Origin: JAPLKB01 sp964532465 | Lineage (GTDB): Bacteria > Desulfobacterota > Syntrophorhabdia > Syntrophorhabdales > Syntrophorhabdaceae | Assembly: GCA_964532465.1 (NCBI GenBank) | Contig: CAZHHX010000017.1 | Span: 8,785 to 72,784 of the forward strand | Direction: 5' to 3' | Length of the DNA stretch: 64,000 bases | Shown: in pieces, positions 51,485 to 60,586 of the stretch | Layout of the letters: the number at the start of each line of letters is the position of its first letter | How positions within the stretch are numbered: position 1 is the stretch's first letter | The notes under the pieces: generated by a model | Database searches by the model: none | What the model saw: only the letters and a program-made list of their open reading frames with translations | Told to the model about the DNA's origin: nothing | Position numbers and translations under genes: made by a program

Positions 51485-54276
51485 TGTGGAAAAATGATAT
51501 AATTGCTATCAGTGTTGGCGGAAAAAAGGTAGGAAAACGAGTTAAAATATTAAAAGCAATGGATATGGGATCGGAAATAAAAATGATCGAGAAAATACCC
51601 GTAAATGATTTGCTGCAGAAAGACAGGAGATTAACTCAAAAATTCCTCCGTATTGCCGGGGTTATGTTTGTCTTTATTGATGCAGAACAAAAAGTAGCCT
51701 ATATCAATAAGAAAGCCTGCGATATCCTCGGGTACAAAGAAGAGGAGATAATAGGAAAAAACTGGTTTGATTTTTTTATACCGGAGAACGTGAGAGAGCC
51801 TGTAAAAGAGGTATTCAAACGATTAATGACAGGAGAAATTGAACCGATAGAGTATTTTGAAAACCCTGTTCTCACCCGAGACGGCTGTGAAAGACTTATT
51901 TCATGGCATAACGCGATATTGAAAGATGAAGACGGCGCAATTGTCGGAACCCTCGGCTCCGGGGAGGATATTACGGAACGCAGGCAGGCAGAGGAAATGC
52001 TGCGAGCATCGGAATATAAATACCGAATTGTTGCCGACAACACCTATGACTGGGAATTCTGGATAGACCCCAGCGGCAAGATCCTTTATGCCTCACCTTC
52101 ATGCAGGATTATTACAGGATACACGCCTGAAGAATTCATTGCGAAACCGGATCTTCTGCACCGTATAGTCCATCCTGACGATAGGTCACTCTTTAATGAT
52201 CATCGCCATGACGCGACAATTAAAAAAACGCCTTGTGAGCTCGAGTTCAGGATTGTCTGCTCTGATGGGTCATTAAAATGGATAGGACATAACTGCCAGC
52301 CGGTTTACGATGAGGAGGGTAACTTTTTGGGAACAAGGGGCAGCAACCGTGATATTACATTTCAGAAGGACTCACAGGAAAGGCTGCGAACAAGCGAAGA
52401 AAAATACCATGCCCTCATGAATTGCGCCGGTGACGCCATATTGCTGTCCGATGTGAACGGCCATATCCTTGAAGCCAACAAGAAAGCCCAGAGACTTTTC
52501 GGGCATGCGAGGAAGGATTTCCCTCACATACAAGTGCCGTATAACCTCCACCCTGAAAAAGAACATAAACGGGTAATTGCCGCCTTTAAGAAAATAGTCC
52601 GGAAAGGAATAGGCCATTTAAACAACACATTTATCCTGAAGAAAAACGGAAAGACAGTATCTGTAGATATAACGGGAAGTGTTATAGAGTATCAGGGCGA
52701 AAAGGTTGTCCAGGGTATTTTCAGGGATATAACGGAACGAAAAAAGGCCGAAGCCCTGCTTAAGAAATCTGAAGAGCAGTACCGGTCCATATTTGAGAAC
52801 ACCGGAACTGCAACAGTAATGATTAATGATAATAAAATGATCTCATTAGTAAATACCGGGTTTGAGAAGCTGTCGGGATATACAAAGCAGGAGATCGAAG
52901 GGAAAATGAGCTGGACCCGGTTTGTTGCGGAAGATGATCTGAAAAAAATGAAACAAAGGCGCATATCGGGAAAAACCGGAAATGATGTCGGCCCGAATAG
53001 TTATGAATTCAAATTCATCGACAGGCAGGAAAGAATAAAAGATGCCATTATTACCATGTCAGTCATTCCCGGAACAAAAAAGCGTATTGGTTCAATTATA
53101 GATATTTCAAAGCATAAAAAGCTTGAGGAACAACTGCACCATGCCCGGAGGATGGAATCCATCGGAACTCTCGCAGGGGGCATAGCGCATGATTTCAATA
53201 ACAACCTTACGGTGATTATAGGCTGCTCAGAGCTTGTAAAGATGAAGATCAGCGAGGAAAATCCCCTATATCCATACATAGCTCAAATAAGCGAGGCAGG
53301 AAAATCTTCAGCTCAACTCACGCAGAGTCTCCTTACATTCAGCAGAAAACAGCTCATTCACCTGACGCGCGCAAATCTTGGTGAAATTATTACAAACACG
53401 AAAAAGCTTCTATCCAGGATCATCAGGGAAGATATTGAGCTTAACGTCGTTCTGCCGCCTGACAAAGACTTAACTATCTTTGCCGACAGGGGTCAGATAG
53501 AACAGATACTGATGAACCTGTCAACTAACGCGCGCGATGCCATGCCGGAAGGAGGATTAATTACCATAAAAGCGGATATGGTAGAATTGGCCGCGGATTT
53601 TATCAATAAATACGGCGACAATGGAAAACCGGGTAAGTATGCCCTTATTTCCGTGACAGACACCGGAACGGGAATACAGGAAAAAGTACTGAAAAGAGTA
53701 TTTGAACCTTTTTTCACCACAAAAAATGTCGGGGAAGGCACCGGGCTCGGTCTTTCCATCATCTATGGGATTGTAAAAAAACATAACGGTTACATTGATG
53801 TATCCAGTCTGCCCGGCAAAGGTACAACATTCACCGTTTATTTACCGGCATTACCTGATGATGCGGCAACAGAGGAACAAAAGAAGCCTGAACTTTTGAG
53901 AAAAGGCAGCGGCACAATCCTCCTCGCGGAAGACGACGCGGCCGCAAGGGGCGTTACGAAACGTATACTGACCGAATTCGGCTATACGGTTATTGAAGCT
54001 GTTGATGGTGATGATGCTGTAAAAAAATTCTCCAAACACAAAGATCGGATTAAAATAGCAATCCTCGATGTTATTATGCCTCAGAAAGACGGGAAGAAGG
54101 TCTATGACAAAATAAGGAAAATAAAACCTGACATTAAGGTGCTTTTTATGAGTGGCTATACAGCGGATATTATCCATAAAAAGGGCATTGTAGATGATAA
54201 CCTGAACTTTCTTGCCAAGCCGGTAACCCCGGACAAGCTACTGCACAAAATCTATGAAATAACAGGAAAAATATAG
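51484..54276 (+). CDS. Multi-PAS hybrid histidine kinase
   Basis: 930 residues, soluble. At least four PAS units with PAC ends (e.g. LGYKEEEIIGKNWFDFF; GYTPEEFIAKPDLLHRIV; GYTKQEIEGKMSWTRFV), then HisKA with H-box GGIAHDFNNNLTV, HATPase (NLSTNARDAMPEGG; GTGLGLSIIYG) and a receiver with ILDVIMPQKDG. The last ~350 residues are close to the hybrid kinase at 780-3473, including the unusual ending SGYTADIIHKKG. Overlap with the preceding receptor gene (one base) places it in the chemotaxis operon, which lacks cheY; a role in that pathway is possible but unproven. Confidence 0.92.
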   Translation: MWKNDIIAISVGGKKVGKRVKILKAMDMGSEIKMIEKIPVNDLLQKDRRLTQKFLRIAGVMFVFIDAEQKVAYINKKACDILGYKEEEIIGKNWFDFFIPENVREPVKEVFKRLMTGEIEPIEYFENPVLTRDGCERLISWHNAILKDEDGAIVGTLGSGEDITERRQAEEMLRASEYKYRIVADNTYDWEFWIDPSGKILYASPSCRIITGYTPEEFIAKPDLLHRIVHPDDRSLFNDHRHDATIKKTPCELEFRIVCSDGSLKWIGHNCQPVYDEEGNFLGTRGSNRDITFQKDSQERLRTSEEKYHALMNCAGDAILLSDVNGHILEANKKAQRLFGHARKDFPHIQVPYNLHPEKEHKRVIAAFKKIVRKGIGHLNNTFILKKNGKTVSVDITGSVIEYQGEKVVQGIFRDITERKKAEALLKKSEEQYRSIFENTGTATVMINDNKMISLVNTGFEKLSGYTKQEIEGKMSWTRFVAEDDLKKMKQRRISGKTGNDVGPNSYEFKFIDRQERIKDAIITMSVIPGTKKRIGSIIDISKHKKLEEQLHHARRMESIGTLAGGIAHDFNNNLTVIIGCSELVKMKISEENPLYPYIAQISEAGKSSAQLTQSLLTFSRKQLIHLTRANLGEIITNTKKLLSRIIREDIELNVVLPPDKDLTIFADRGQIEQILMNLSTNARDAMPEGGLITIKADMVELAADFINKYGDNGKPGKYALISVTDTGTGIQEKVLKRVFEPFFTTKNVGEGTGLGLSIIYGIVKKHNGYIDVSSLPGKGTTFTVYLPALPDDAATEEQKKPELLRKGSGTILLAEDDAAARGVTKRILTEFGYTVIEAVDGDDAVKKFSKHKDRIKIAILDVIMPQKDGKKVYDKIRKIKPDIKVLFMSGYTADIIHKKGIVDDNLNFLAKPVTPDKLLHKIYEITGKI

Positions 54277-54372
54277 CAATACACAGATATCGTACAAATA
54301 TATTTTTGCTGCTTTTGTGCGGACAATGTTTACCATTGAAAACCATATGTTGTATTATGTACAATAGAAACC

Positions 54373-55161
54373 ATGGATGAAATGCTTAACTTTGCCATAC
54401 ATTGCGCTTTTGAATCCGGAAAAATTCAGAGAAAATATCTGGAAAAAAGCATCAATATTCGCCACAAAGGCGAGACAGACCTTGTTACAGATGTGGACAT
54501 AGCCTGTCAGGAAAAGATTATAGGGCTTATCAGGAAGGCATTCCCTGATGATGATATTATAAGCGAAGAAAAAAAGAACGATTTCCAGGGCGAAAAGAAC
54601 AGGTGGATTATAGACCCCCTTGACGGTACGACAAATTACGCTCACGGTTATCCATTTTTTTGCACTTCCATTGCCTACGAAGTGGGTGGGCGTATTACCC
54701 ACGGGGTAGTGTATAATCCCATATTTGACGAATTGTTTTTCGGGAAAAAAGGTTCCGGCGCCTATCTAAACGGTAAAAAAATAGAAGTATCATCAGTCAA
54801 TGATTTGAAGCAGTCTTTGTTGAGCACAGGCTTTCCTTACAATATTGCCACGATTGAAAGAAACAATGTTGATCATTTTTTGAATTTTCTTTTTAAAGCC
54901 CAGGCAGTAAGGAGAGACGGATCGGCTGCCCTTAATCTCTGCTATGTGGCCTGCGGCAGATTTGATGCCTTCTGGGAGTTGAGCCTTCATTCCTGGGATA
55001 TGGCCGCCGGTGTTCTGATGGTAGGTGAAGCAGGCGGTACAGTGACAGACATTCATGGCAATGATTTCAACGTGTATCAGGACACGATAGTGGCATCGAA
55101 TGGTGTTATTCACAAAGCCATGGTCGAAGCGCTTGAAAAAAATAAGGATGTTTCTCTATAA
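54373..55161 (+). CDS. suhB: Inositol-1-monophosphatase family protein
   Basis: 262 residues. The metal-binding signatures are complete: the Glu of IISEEKKN, WIIDPLDGTTNYAHGYP and SWDMAAGVLMVGEAGG. The family hydrolyses inositol phosphate and related sugar phosphates; SuhB homologues also join transcription antitermination complexes. A weak ribosome binding site precedes ATG 54373. The 96-base gap after the hybrid kinase suggests a separate promoter. Confidence 0.92.
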   Translation: MDEMLNFAIHCAFESGKIQRKYLEKSINIRHKGETDLVTDVDIACQEKIIGLIRKAFPDDDIISEEKKNDFQGEKNRWIIDPLDGTTNYAHGYPFFCTSIAYEVGGRITHGVVYNPIFDELFFGKKGSGAYLNGKKIEVSSVNDLKQSLLSTGFPYNIATIERNNVDHFLNFLFKAQAVRRDGSAALNLCYVACGRFDAFWELSLHSWDMAAGVLMVGEAGGTVTDIHGNDFNVYQDTIVASNGVIHKAMVEALEKNKDVSL

Positions 55162-55246
55162 TTTTCAAAAAGTAATGAAAAATGCAAAACAGGCATATAA
55201 CGGTCTTTGATTTAAAATAAGCGCAATGCGCTCCAGAGGCGGGATT

Positions 55247-55696
55247 ATGAAAGAATATACCATTGAAGACCTTAAACATATCGTAAGGCCGGAACTTGGC
55301 GAAGAAGTTCCCTTGATCCTGTTCCGGGTTTTACGGATTATCGGTATGAGAAGCATTCTCGGTGAAAGTTCCGGCTCAACGCTCTACATGATGGGAAAGC
55401 ATGTGGGGAGTATAATCGGGGCAGGGGACATTGCTGAATTCAAAAATAAGATTAAAGAATTAAAAATAGGCATACCTGAAGTAGAGATTGTTGATGAGGA
55501 TCATATAGTTGTGAAGCTTTACGAGTGCATTACCTGCGCCGGTTTCGGCAATACGGGCGAGATGTTCTGCGATATGGAAAGCGGCATCGTGGCAGGGCTT
55601 ATGGAAAAAGTCTACAACAAAAAGGCTAAATCCACTCAGACAAAAAGCTGGTCAATGGGATATAATTACTGTGAATTTGAAGTGTTTATCTATTAA
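55247..55696 (+). CDS. V4R-domain protein
   Basis: 149 residues. After a short N-terminus the sequence ESSGSTLYMMGKHVGSIIGA and the cysteine-bearing YECITCAGFGNTGEMFCDME followed by GIVAGLMEKVY match the V4R (4-vinyl reductase) domain, a small-molecule-binding fold related to haem-NO sensors and used as a sensor for hydrocarbons or in bacteriochlorophyll synthesis. The cysteines could bind zinc. ATG 55247 is favoured over ATG 55226 because GGCGGG lies between them. It precedes a soluble histidine kinase (116 bases on) and could supply its signal. Confidence 0.85.
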   Translation: MKEYTIEDLKHIVRPELGEEVPLILFRVLRIIGMRSILGESSGSTLYMMGKHVGSIIGAGDIAEFKNKIKELKIGIPEVEIVDEDHIVVKLYECITCAGFGNTGEMFCDMESGIVAGLMEKVYNKKAKSTQTKSWSMGYNYCEFEVFIY

Positions 55697-55812
55697 CGTT
55701 TCACGCCCCTTCGAGGTGATTTGCCGCTTAGGCGGCTTCCTGAATGAAGTATAAGAAGGTTAAGCTACCCCCTAAAGCAGGCGGTTTTGAATGATTAAAG
55801 TGTGATAAGTCT

Positions 55813-56694
55813 ATGACGGATGATGCGGAAAAACTCACGAAAAGACTGATGGAACTTGAGATGGAGATCGAAGAGGTGAAGAGCCTCTCGCAGACCAGGA
55901 ATATGCTTCTTGAGGCAAATATTGCGGAGCTTAATGATGTTTATAAGGCTCTCAATGAAAAACTGAAAGAAATCAGAGGCAGGGATGAGAGGATCAAGGC
56001 CTTTGAAGATGAGTTCAGAAGGGCGAACAAGCTTTCCACCCTTGGAGAACTTGCCGGTTCTATCGCCCATGAGATAAAAAATCCGCTTATTTCCATACAG
56101 GGGTTTGCGAAGAGAATAGATAAGACCGATAATGGAGACAAAATTAAAGAATATGCCGGTTTGATTGACAGGGAATCAGGCAGACTGTCGAATGTGCTGG
56201 CTAAACTCCTTGAATTTTCGAGAATGGACGAGCCTAAAAAAGAGCTTACGGATATAAATGGTATTGTCGATGATACGGTGTTGTTTTTGGAACATCACCT
56301 GACAAGGTTTAAAAACGTCGCGCTTTTTGTTGAAAAAGATGAAACTCTGCCGCAGGTTGAGATAGACAGAATACATGTCCAGCAGTCCCTTGTGAATATC
56401 GTAATGAACGCGGCCCAGGCCATGCCGGACGGCGGGGATATACGAATAAAGACAGGGAGCTCCGGCAATTATATTTATGTTTCTGTTGCCGATCAGGGGG
56501 AAGGTATCAGCCCTGAGAATCTGGATAATATTTTTGAGCCCTTTTTTACTACGAAGAAAAAAGGCGAGGGGACAGGGCTCGGACTGTCCCTTTCAAAAAG
56601 GCTTGTTGAAGCAAGTAGCGGCAAAATTGAAGTGGAAAGCGCGGCAGAGCAGGGCAGTACCTTTAAAATATTGCTGCCGATAAAACAGATATAG
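55813..56694 (+). CDS. Soluble sensor histidine kinase
   Basis: 293 residues. A long N-terminal coiled coil (EKLTKRLMELEMEIEEVKSL) leads directly to HisKA (GELAGSIAHEIKNPLISIQG, with the phosphohistidine) and HATPase_c (NIVMNAAQAMPDGG; GTGLGLSLSKRLVEASSG). There is no membrane helix or sensor domain of its own, so the signal must come through a partner, perhaps the V4R protein upstream. No response regulator follows. Weak ribosome binding site. Confidence 0.9.
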   Translation: MTDDAEKLTKRLMELEMEIEEVKSLSQTRNMLLEANIAELNDVYKALNEKLKEIRGRDERIKAFEDEFRRANKLSTLGELAGSIAHEIKNPLISIQGFAKRIDKTDNGDKIKEYAGLIDRESGRLSNVLAKLLEFSRMDEPKKELTDINGIVDDTVLFLEHHLTRFKNVALFVEKDETLPQVEIDRIHVQQSLVNIVMNAAQAMPDGGDIRIKTGSSGNYIYVSVADQGEGISPENLDNIFEPFFTTKKKGEGTGLGLSLSKRLVEASSGKIEVESAAEQGSTFKILLPIKQI

Positions 56695-56746
56695 ATATAA
56701 GACCCGGCATGCTCATATCGTCGGGTCCAAAAAAAATCGGGAAACT

Positions 56747-58561
56747 TTATTCCTTATTTTCTGTAATGGAGGCGCCACCGCCATCCTTGTCGGATGTAAG
56801 GTCGTGCTGTTTTCCCCAAAGACTTGCGTAAACTCCGTTCTGTATCAGCAATTCGTTGTGACTGCCGCGTTCTATTAAGCGTCCTTCATCCAGAATAAAA
56901 ATAATATCGCAATAAACTACGGGGTCCAGGCGATGTGTTACCATTATGATTGTGCGGTCTACGGCGAGCTGCCTCAATGTGGCATTAATTTCAGCTTCTG
57001 TTGAGGGATCAAGGGCGGAAGTCGCTTCATCAAGCAAAAGTACCCTGGGGTTACGGAGTATGGCACGGGCAATCCCGAGTCGCTGCCGCTGACCGCCTGA
57101 AAGTTTCCCTCCTCGTTCCCCCACCATTGTATCATACCCATTGGGCAGGCTGTTGACGAAGTCATTAACCCCTGACAGCCCGGCGGCTTTTTCGATGTCC
57201 TCATCTGTGGCATCGGGCATACTCATACGGATATTCTCATGGATTGTAGTGTTAAATAAAACAATATCCTGTTGCACAACCCCTATTTGATCCCGTAAAG
57301 ATTGCTGGGTAACATGACGAAGATCATGGTCGTCGAAGCTGACCGTTCCCTCATTGGGATCGTAAAACCGCATGATAAGATTCAGTATTGTACTCTTGCC
57401 GGAACCGCTCAAACCAACAAAGGCTGTAAAGGCTCCTCGCGGAATAGTAAAGGAGATTTTGTCAAGATCCGCCCTTTTGCCTGTGTAACTGAAAGTGACA
57501 TCACGGAATGTGATTCCTTTTGACAGCGGAGGAAGCTGGACTGCCTGCGGCGCGTCCGCAATGAGAGGCTGTTCACCCAACAGTTCGTCAATACGCCGCA
57601 TGCCCGCAACCCCTTCAATGAGGGGCGCCAGAGAATAGGTCAGGCTGTTTATATTGCCGCTGAATTGAGTGAATAGCGCGTAGAAAGCAACGAGCGTCCC
57701 AACCGTCATCCGGTCGCAAAAAGACATATAGGCGCCTATCCCTATTATTACGAATCCCATAATTGTGGCGCCAAAATTAGGTATATGCTCCATCAGGTAT
57801 GTCACTGTGTTGGCATGGGTTGAAACACCAAGGAGTTTTTCCAACTGTGTCTTAAAAATACCGATAACTATATTCTGTAAGCTTAATCCTTTTACCACCG
57901 ATTGAGCGCCGATGTTTTCCTGTACAATAGTAGATATTCTGGCCTGTTCTTCCTTGGTTCTATAGTTTAATCTGTTTGCCCTCGGTTCGATGGTGCGGGC
58001 AATGGAAAAACAGACGATTGTGCCCACAATGGCAATGAGCGCGAGCCGCCACTCAAGGGAGAACATAATGCAAGCTGATACTGTCATGGCGAATGTGGAG
58101 CTTAACAAAGTCGGTATTGACCAGAGCAGCGCGTATTCCACTGCCGTAAGGTCCGTTGTAAAACGCGCCATTATATCGCCGGTGTCGGAACGGGAGAAGT
58201 AGCTCATAGAAAGCCTTTGAAGGTGAGCAAACATCTTAAAACGAATATCATTCAGTATCCGGACACCTAAACGGGCATAGATTACATTCTGCAATAATGC
58301 TGAAGCTGACGCTATAAGCCCCCCCGCGGTGAGACCTATCAGAATGATAATGAGTAATTGTTTATTGTGAGGTACGATTGCCTTATCAATCGCTATCTTC
58401 AGGATCAGGGGGACTGTTGAATCGAAGGTAAGATCGAATGCCATGCATGTAAGCAATATCAAGGTCATCAACCTGTAAGGCTTTAAATATGGGAAAAGTG
58501 TTTTAAAAAGTCCGAATATGCCTTTATTGCTATGCGTAGACAATTGCTCAAACTCAGTCAT
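56747..58561 (-). CDS. ABC exporter, fused membrane and ATPase domains (MsbA-like)
   Basis: 604 residues. Six membrane helices in the first ~320 residues (LMTLILLTCMAFDLTF and others), then an ATPase with Walker A GLSGSGKSTILN, signature LSGGQRQRLGIARAIL and Walker B RVLLLDEATSALD. This is the homodimeric exporter type that moves lipids, peptides or drugs outward. It lacks a peptidase domain. It diverges from the SET/ATP-grasp cluster across a 353-base spacer and is a possible exporter for its product, though it could equally be independent. Confidence 0.92.
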   Translation of the reverse strand: MTEFEQLSTHSNKGIFGLFKTLFPYLKPYRLMTLILLTCMAFDLTFDSTVPLILKIAIDKAIVPHNKQLLIIILIGLTAGGLIASASALLQNVIYARLGVRILNDIRFKMFAHLQRLSMSYFSRSDTGDIMARFTTDLTAVEYALLWSIPTLLSSTFAMTVSACIMFSLEWRLALIAIVGTIVCFSIARTIEPRANRLNYRTKEEQARISTIVQENIGAQSVVKGLSLQNIVIGIFKTQLEKLLGVSTHANTVTYLMEHIPNFGATIMGFVIIGIGAYMSFCDRMTVGTLVAFYALFTQFSGNINSLTYSLAPLIEGVAGMRRIDELLGEQPLIADAPQAVQLPPLSKGITFRDVTFSYTGKRADLDKISFTIPRGAFTAFVGLSGSGKSTILNLIMRFYDPNEGTVSFDDHDLRHVTQQSLRDQIGVVQQDIVLFNTTIHENIRMSMPDATDEDIEKAAGLSGVNDFVNSLPNGYDTMVGERGGKLSGGQRQRLGIARAILRNPRVLLLDEATSALDPSTEAEINATLRQLAVDRTIIMVTHRLDPVVYCDIIFILDEGRLIERGSHNELLIQNGVYASLWGKQHDLTSDKDGGGASITENKE

Positions 58562-58706
58562 AAGTTTTACCTATTTTGCTAATTTTTTAATTTGAAGTTC
58601 TGCCGGGATATTGGCCCCGCTAATCAGTTGAATTTTTTATGAAGCATATAATCAATTATGAAAAAAGGCAATAATTTGTTGCTTATTCCGATTAGCGTTC
58701 ATCATG

Positions 58707-58817
58707 TCACCATCGTTGGCGGCGTCCTTTTGCATCCTCGACATGCTGATTGCGCGCCTCCGGTTCCTCGTCCTTCCCGCCTCGGTGCCATTTAGAATGC
58801 AAATTGGAATTACTCAT
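58707..58817 (-). CDS. Short ORF, 36 aa, in the divergent spacer
   Basis: The frame encodes 36 residues beginning MSNSNLHSKWHRGGKDEEPE and ending GRRQRW, with AAGGA five bases before the ATG. The peptide is strongly charged (Glu, Arg, Lys, His) with Trp near both ends, and its coding stretch is more GC-rich than the spacer around it. A 45-codon frame on the opposite strand (58658-58795) lacks a ribosome binding site. Its position between an exporter and modifying enzymes makes it a conceivable substrate peptide; the support is weak. The rest of the 58562-58914 spacer shows no gene. Confidence 0.35.
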   Translation of the reverse strand: MSNSNLHSKWHRGGKDEEPEARNQHVEDAKGRRQRW

Positions 58818-58914
58818 AAGATTCCTTGACAGGACACAACTAAATAATTAGAATTAGGAGCCGCACTTATTGCCGCACTTATTAAAGATATATCAGATTT
58901 GAGGGACGGGTAAG

Positions 58915-59472
58915 ATGATCAGAAATAGCAGACAGCTATCTTCCACGGACGATGCTGTAAACCATTATAAAAAGCACAGGGCAGCAACATTTGCTGAGAT
59001 ATGGGAGTCAATCCATACGGGAGAAAAATCACTCCATGCTAAGGTGAGGTTAGAGCCGGAAGAGATTCTCATCAGTTTTAGCGCGAAAGAGTATAAAGAT
59101 GAGCCGGATCGCTATTCTGTCCAGGTTGACGTTACTAAACATATAATTCTGGACCCTGAATATCTTCAGTATATAAACCACAGTTGCCGGCCCAATGTTT
59201 TTTTTGATATGCAGGCCATGTCAATTATTTGTATAAAACCCATTGCCGTTGATGATGAACTGACCTTTTTTTATCCTTCCACGGAATGGTCAATGTCTCA
59301 GCAATTCCACTGTAAATGCGGGTCCTCGGATTGTATCGGTTATGTTCAGGGGGCGTCATATCTGCCGTCTGATATCTTAAGACGATATCGTTTGTCGGAT
59401 TTTGTTGACTTTATGAGTCAAAAAGACAATTGTGAAGGACAAACCCTCAAATCTACCTCAACAGGCAGATAG
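58915..59472 (+). CDS. SET-domain protein (putative lysine methyltransferase)
   Basis: 185 residues. The SET core is visible: YINHSCRPNVFFD (residues ~86-98, the NHSCxPN motif that builds the SAM/lysine site), VDDELTFFYPSTEW with the conserved Tyr region, and a post-SET cysteine cluster FHCKCGSSDCIGYV. The N-terminal SET half (VRLEPEEILISFSAKEY) is short. Such enzymes methylate lysine with SAM; bacterial members act on proteins and are uncommon. GGGACGGG precedes ATG 58915. The next gene, an ATP-grasp ligase, starts within 20 bases of its end and a later gene carries a second SET domain, so all three should act on one product. Confidence 0.88.
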   Translation: MIRNSRQLSSTDDAVNHYKKHRAATFAEIWESIHTGEKSLHAKVRLEPEEILISFSAKEYKDEPDRYSVQVDVTKHIILDPEYLQYINHSCRPNVFFDMQAMSIICIKPIAVDDELTFFYPSTEWSMSQQFHCKCGSSDCIGYVQGASYLPSDILRRYRLSDFVDFMSQKDNCEGQTLKSTSTGR

Positions 59473-59491
59473 ATACGGGAAATATGTGAAT

Positions 59492-60586
59492 ATGGGCAAC
59501 AGAGTCTTTGTGTATGTGTTTATTCCCTATTGTCTGAACAATGGTCAACCGGAAAGTCCGGACTACGATACGCCTGCCACATGGACTGAGCTCGCGAAAG
59601 CCTTTAATGAACTTTCCATAACATGGAAATGGCAACCCATAACATTCGAAAACCTCGATGAAATTATTGAAAAGATGACATTGTCTCAGCATAAGGAAGG
59701 CAGTATTGTGCTCAACTTCTGCGATGGTGATGAAATAAACGGATTTCCTGGTATATCTGTAGTGCGTAAATTAGAAGAAAAGGGAATTGTTTTTAGCGGT
59801 GCTAATTCAAACTACTACCATAAAACGACATCTAAAATTTTGATGAAGGAGAATTTTGAAAGGGAACATGTGAGCACTGCCCCCTATAGGACTATTACTG
59901 ACATGAAAAAGGACATCACAGGTCTATGCGCCGGCCTTGGAACACCCCTTATCGTTAAGCCCGCTATTTCCGCGGCAAGCTGGGGTATAACCCTGAAATC
60001 CATTGTTTATACAGACGAAGAAATCCTCATACAAGCGGAGGAGCTTTTAAAAGGACGTCATGGAACTGTATTTACGAAAGGCGAAATATTTGCTGAAAAA
60101 TTTATCAAAGGGCCTGAATTTACCGTTTTTATTGTGGGATCATCCAACCGACCGGAAGGTCTGAAAATCTATCATCCTGTGGAGAGGGCATTTCACGAGG
60201 GACTTCCTCCAATGGAGCGTCTCCTGTCCTATGAGAGATACTGGGGGCTTTATGAGACAGAAGAGCCCCTGCCCCTAGGCCAGGCTCTCTATACATACAG
60301 ACTTGTAGAAGATGAAGACCTGAAAGAGCGAATATGTGATCTGGCGTTACGGGCATACAAGTCAGTAGACGGATACGGGTATGGAAGGATTGATATCAGG
60401 CTTGATAATGAATCAGGAGAACTCTTTGTGCTGGAAGTAAATTCCAACTGCGGCATATCTTCCGATGACCAGACTTCTGTCGGACAGATACTGAGACTCT
60501 CAGGCGCCTCCTATACGCATTTACTCTCAGAGATATTAAATGATGCTGTTATCAGGCATGAAGGGGGCGGTAACAGCAAATTATGA
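59492..60586 (+). CDS. ATP-grasp ligase, D-Ala-D-Ala-ligase-like
   Basis: About 364 residues. An N-terminal pre-ATP-grasp region (VLNFCDGDEINGFPGISVV) is followed by ATP-grasp segments: PLIVKPAISAASWGITLKS (phosphate-binding loop, ~151-169), EIFAEKFIKGPEFTVFIVG, and the metal-binding YGRIDIRLDN and FVLEVNSNCGI (~297-318). It should activate a carboxylate as acyl-phosphate and couple it to an amine. It differs from genuine Ddl in length and in lacking any cell-wall gene context. The start is ATG 59492 or GTG 59486; the open frame reaches back to 59432 inside the SET gene. It overlaps the next gene by four bases (ATGA). Confidence 0.87.
   Translation: MGNRVFVYVFIPYCLNNGQPESPDYDTPATWTELAKAFNELSITWKWQPITFENLDEIIEKMTLSQHKEGSIVLNFCDGDEINGFPGISVVRKLEEKGIVFSGANSNYYHKTTSKILMKENFEREHVSTAPYRTITDMKKDITGLCAGLGTPLIVKPAISAASWGITLKSIVYTDEEILIQAEELLKGRHGTVFTKGEIFAEKFIKGPEFTVFIVGSSNRPEGLKIYHPVERAFHEGLPPMERLLSYERYWGLYETEEPLPLGQALYTYRLVEDEDLKERICDLALRAYKSVDGYGYGRIDIRLDNESGELFVLEVNSNCGISSDDQTSVGQILRLSGASYTHLLSEILNDAVIRHEGGGNSKL

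Noticed and set aside
58658..58795. 45-codon plus-strand ORF in the exporter/SET spacer
   Set aside because: No ribosome binding site and a proline/arginine end typical of antisense reading of the opposite short ORF.
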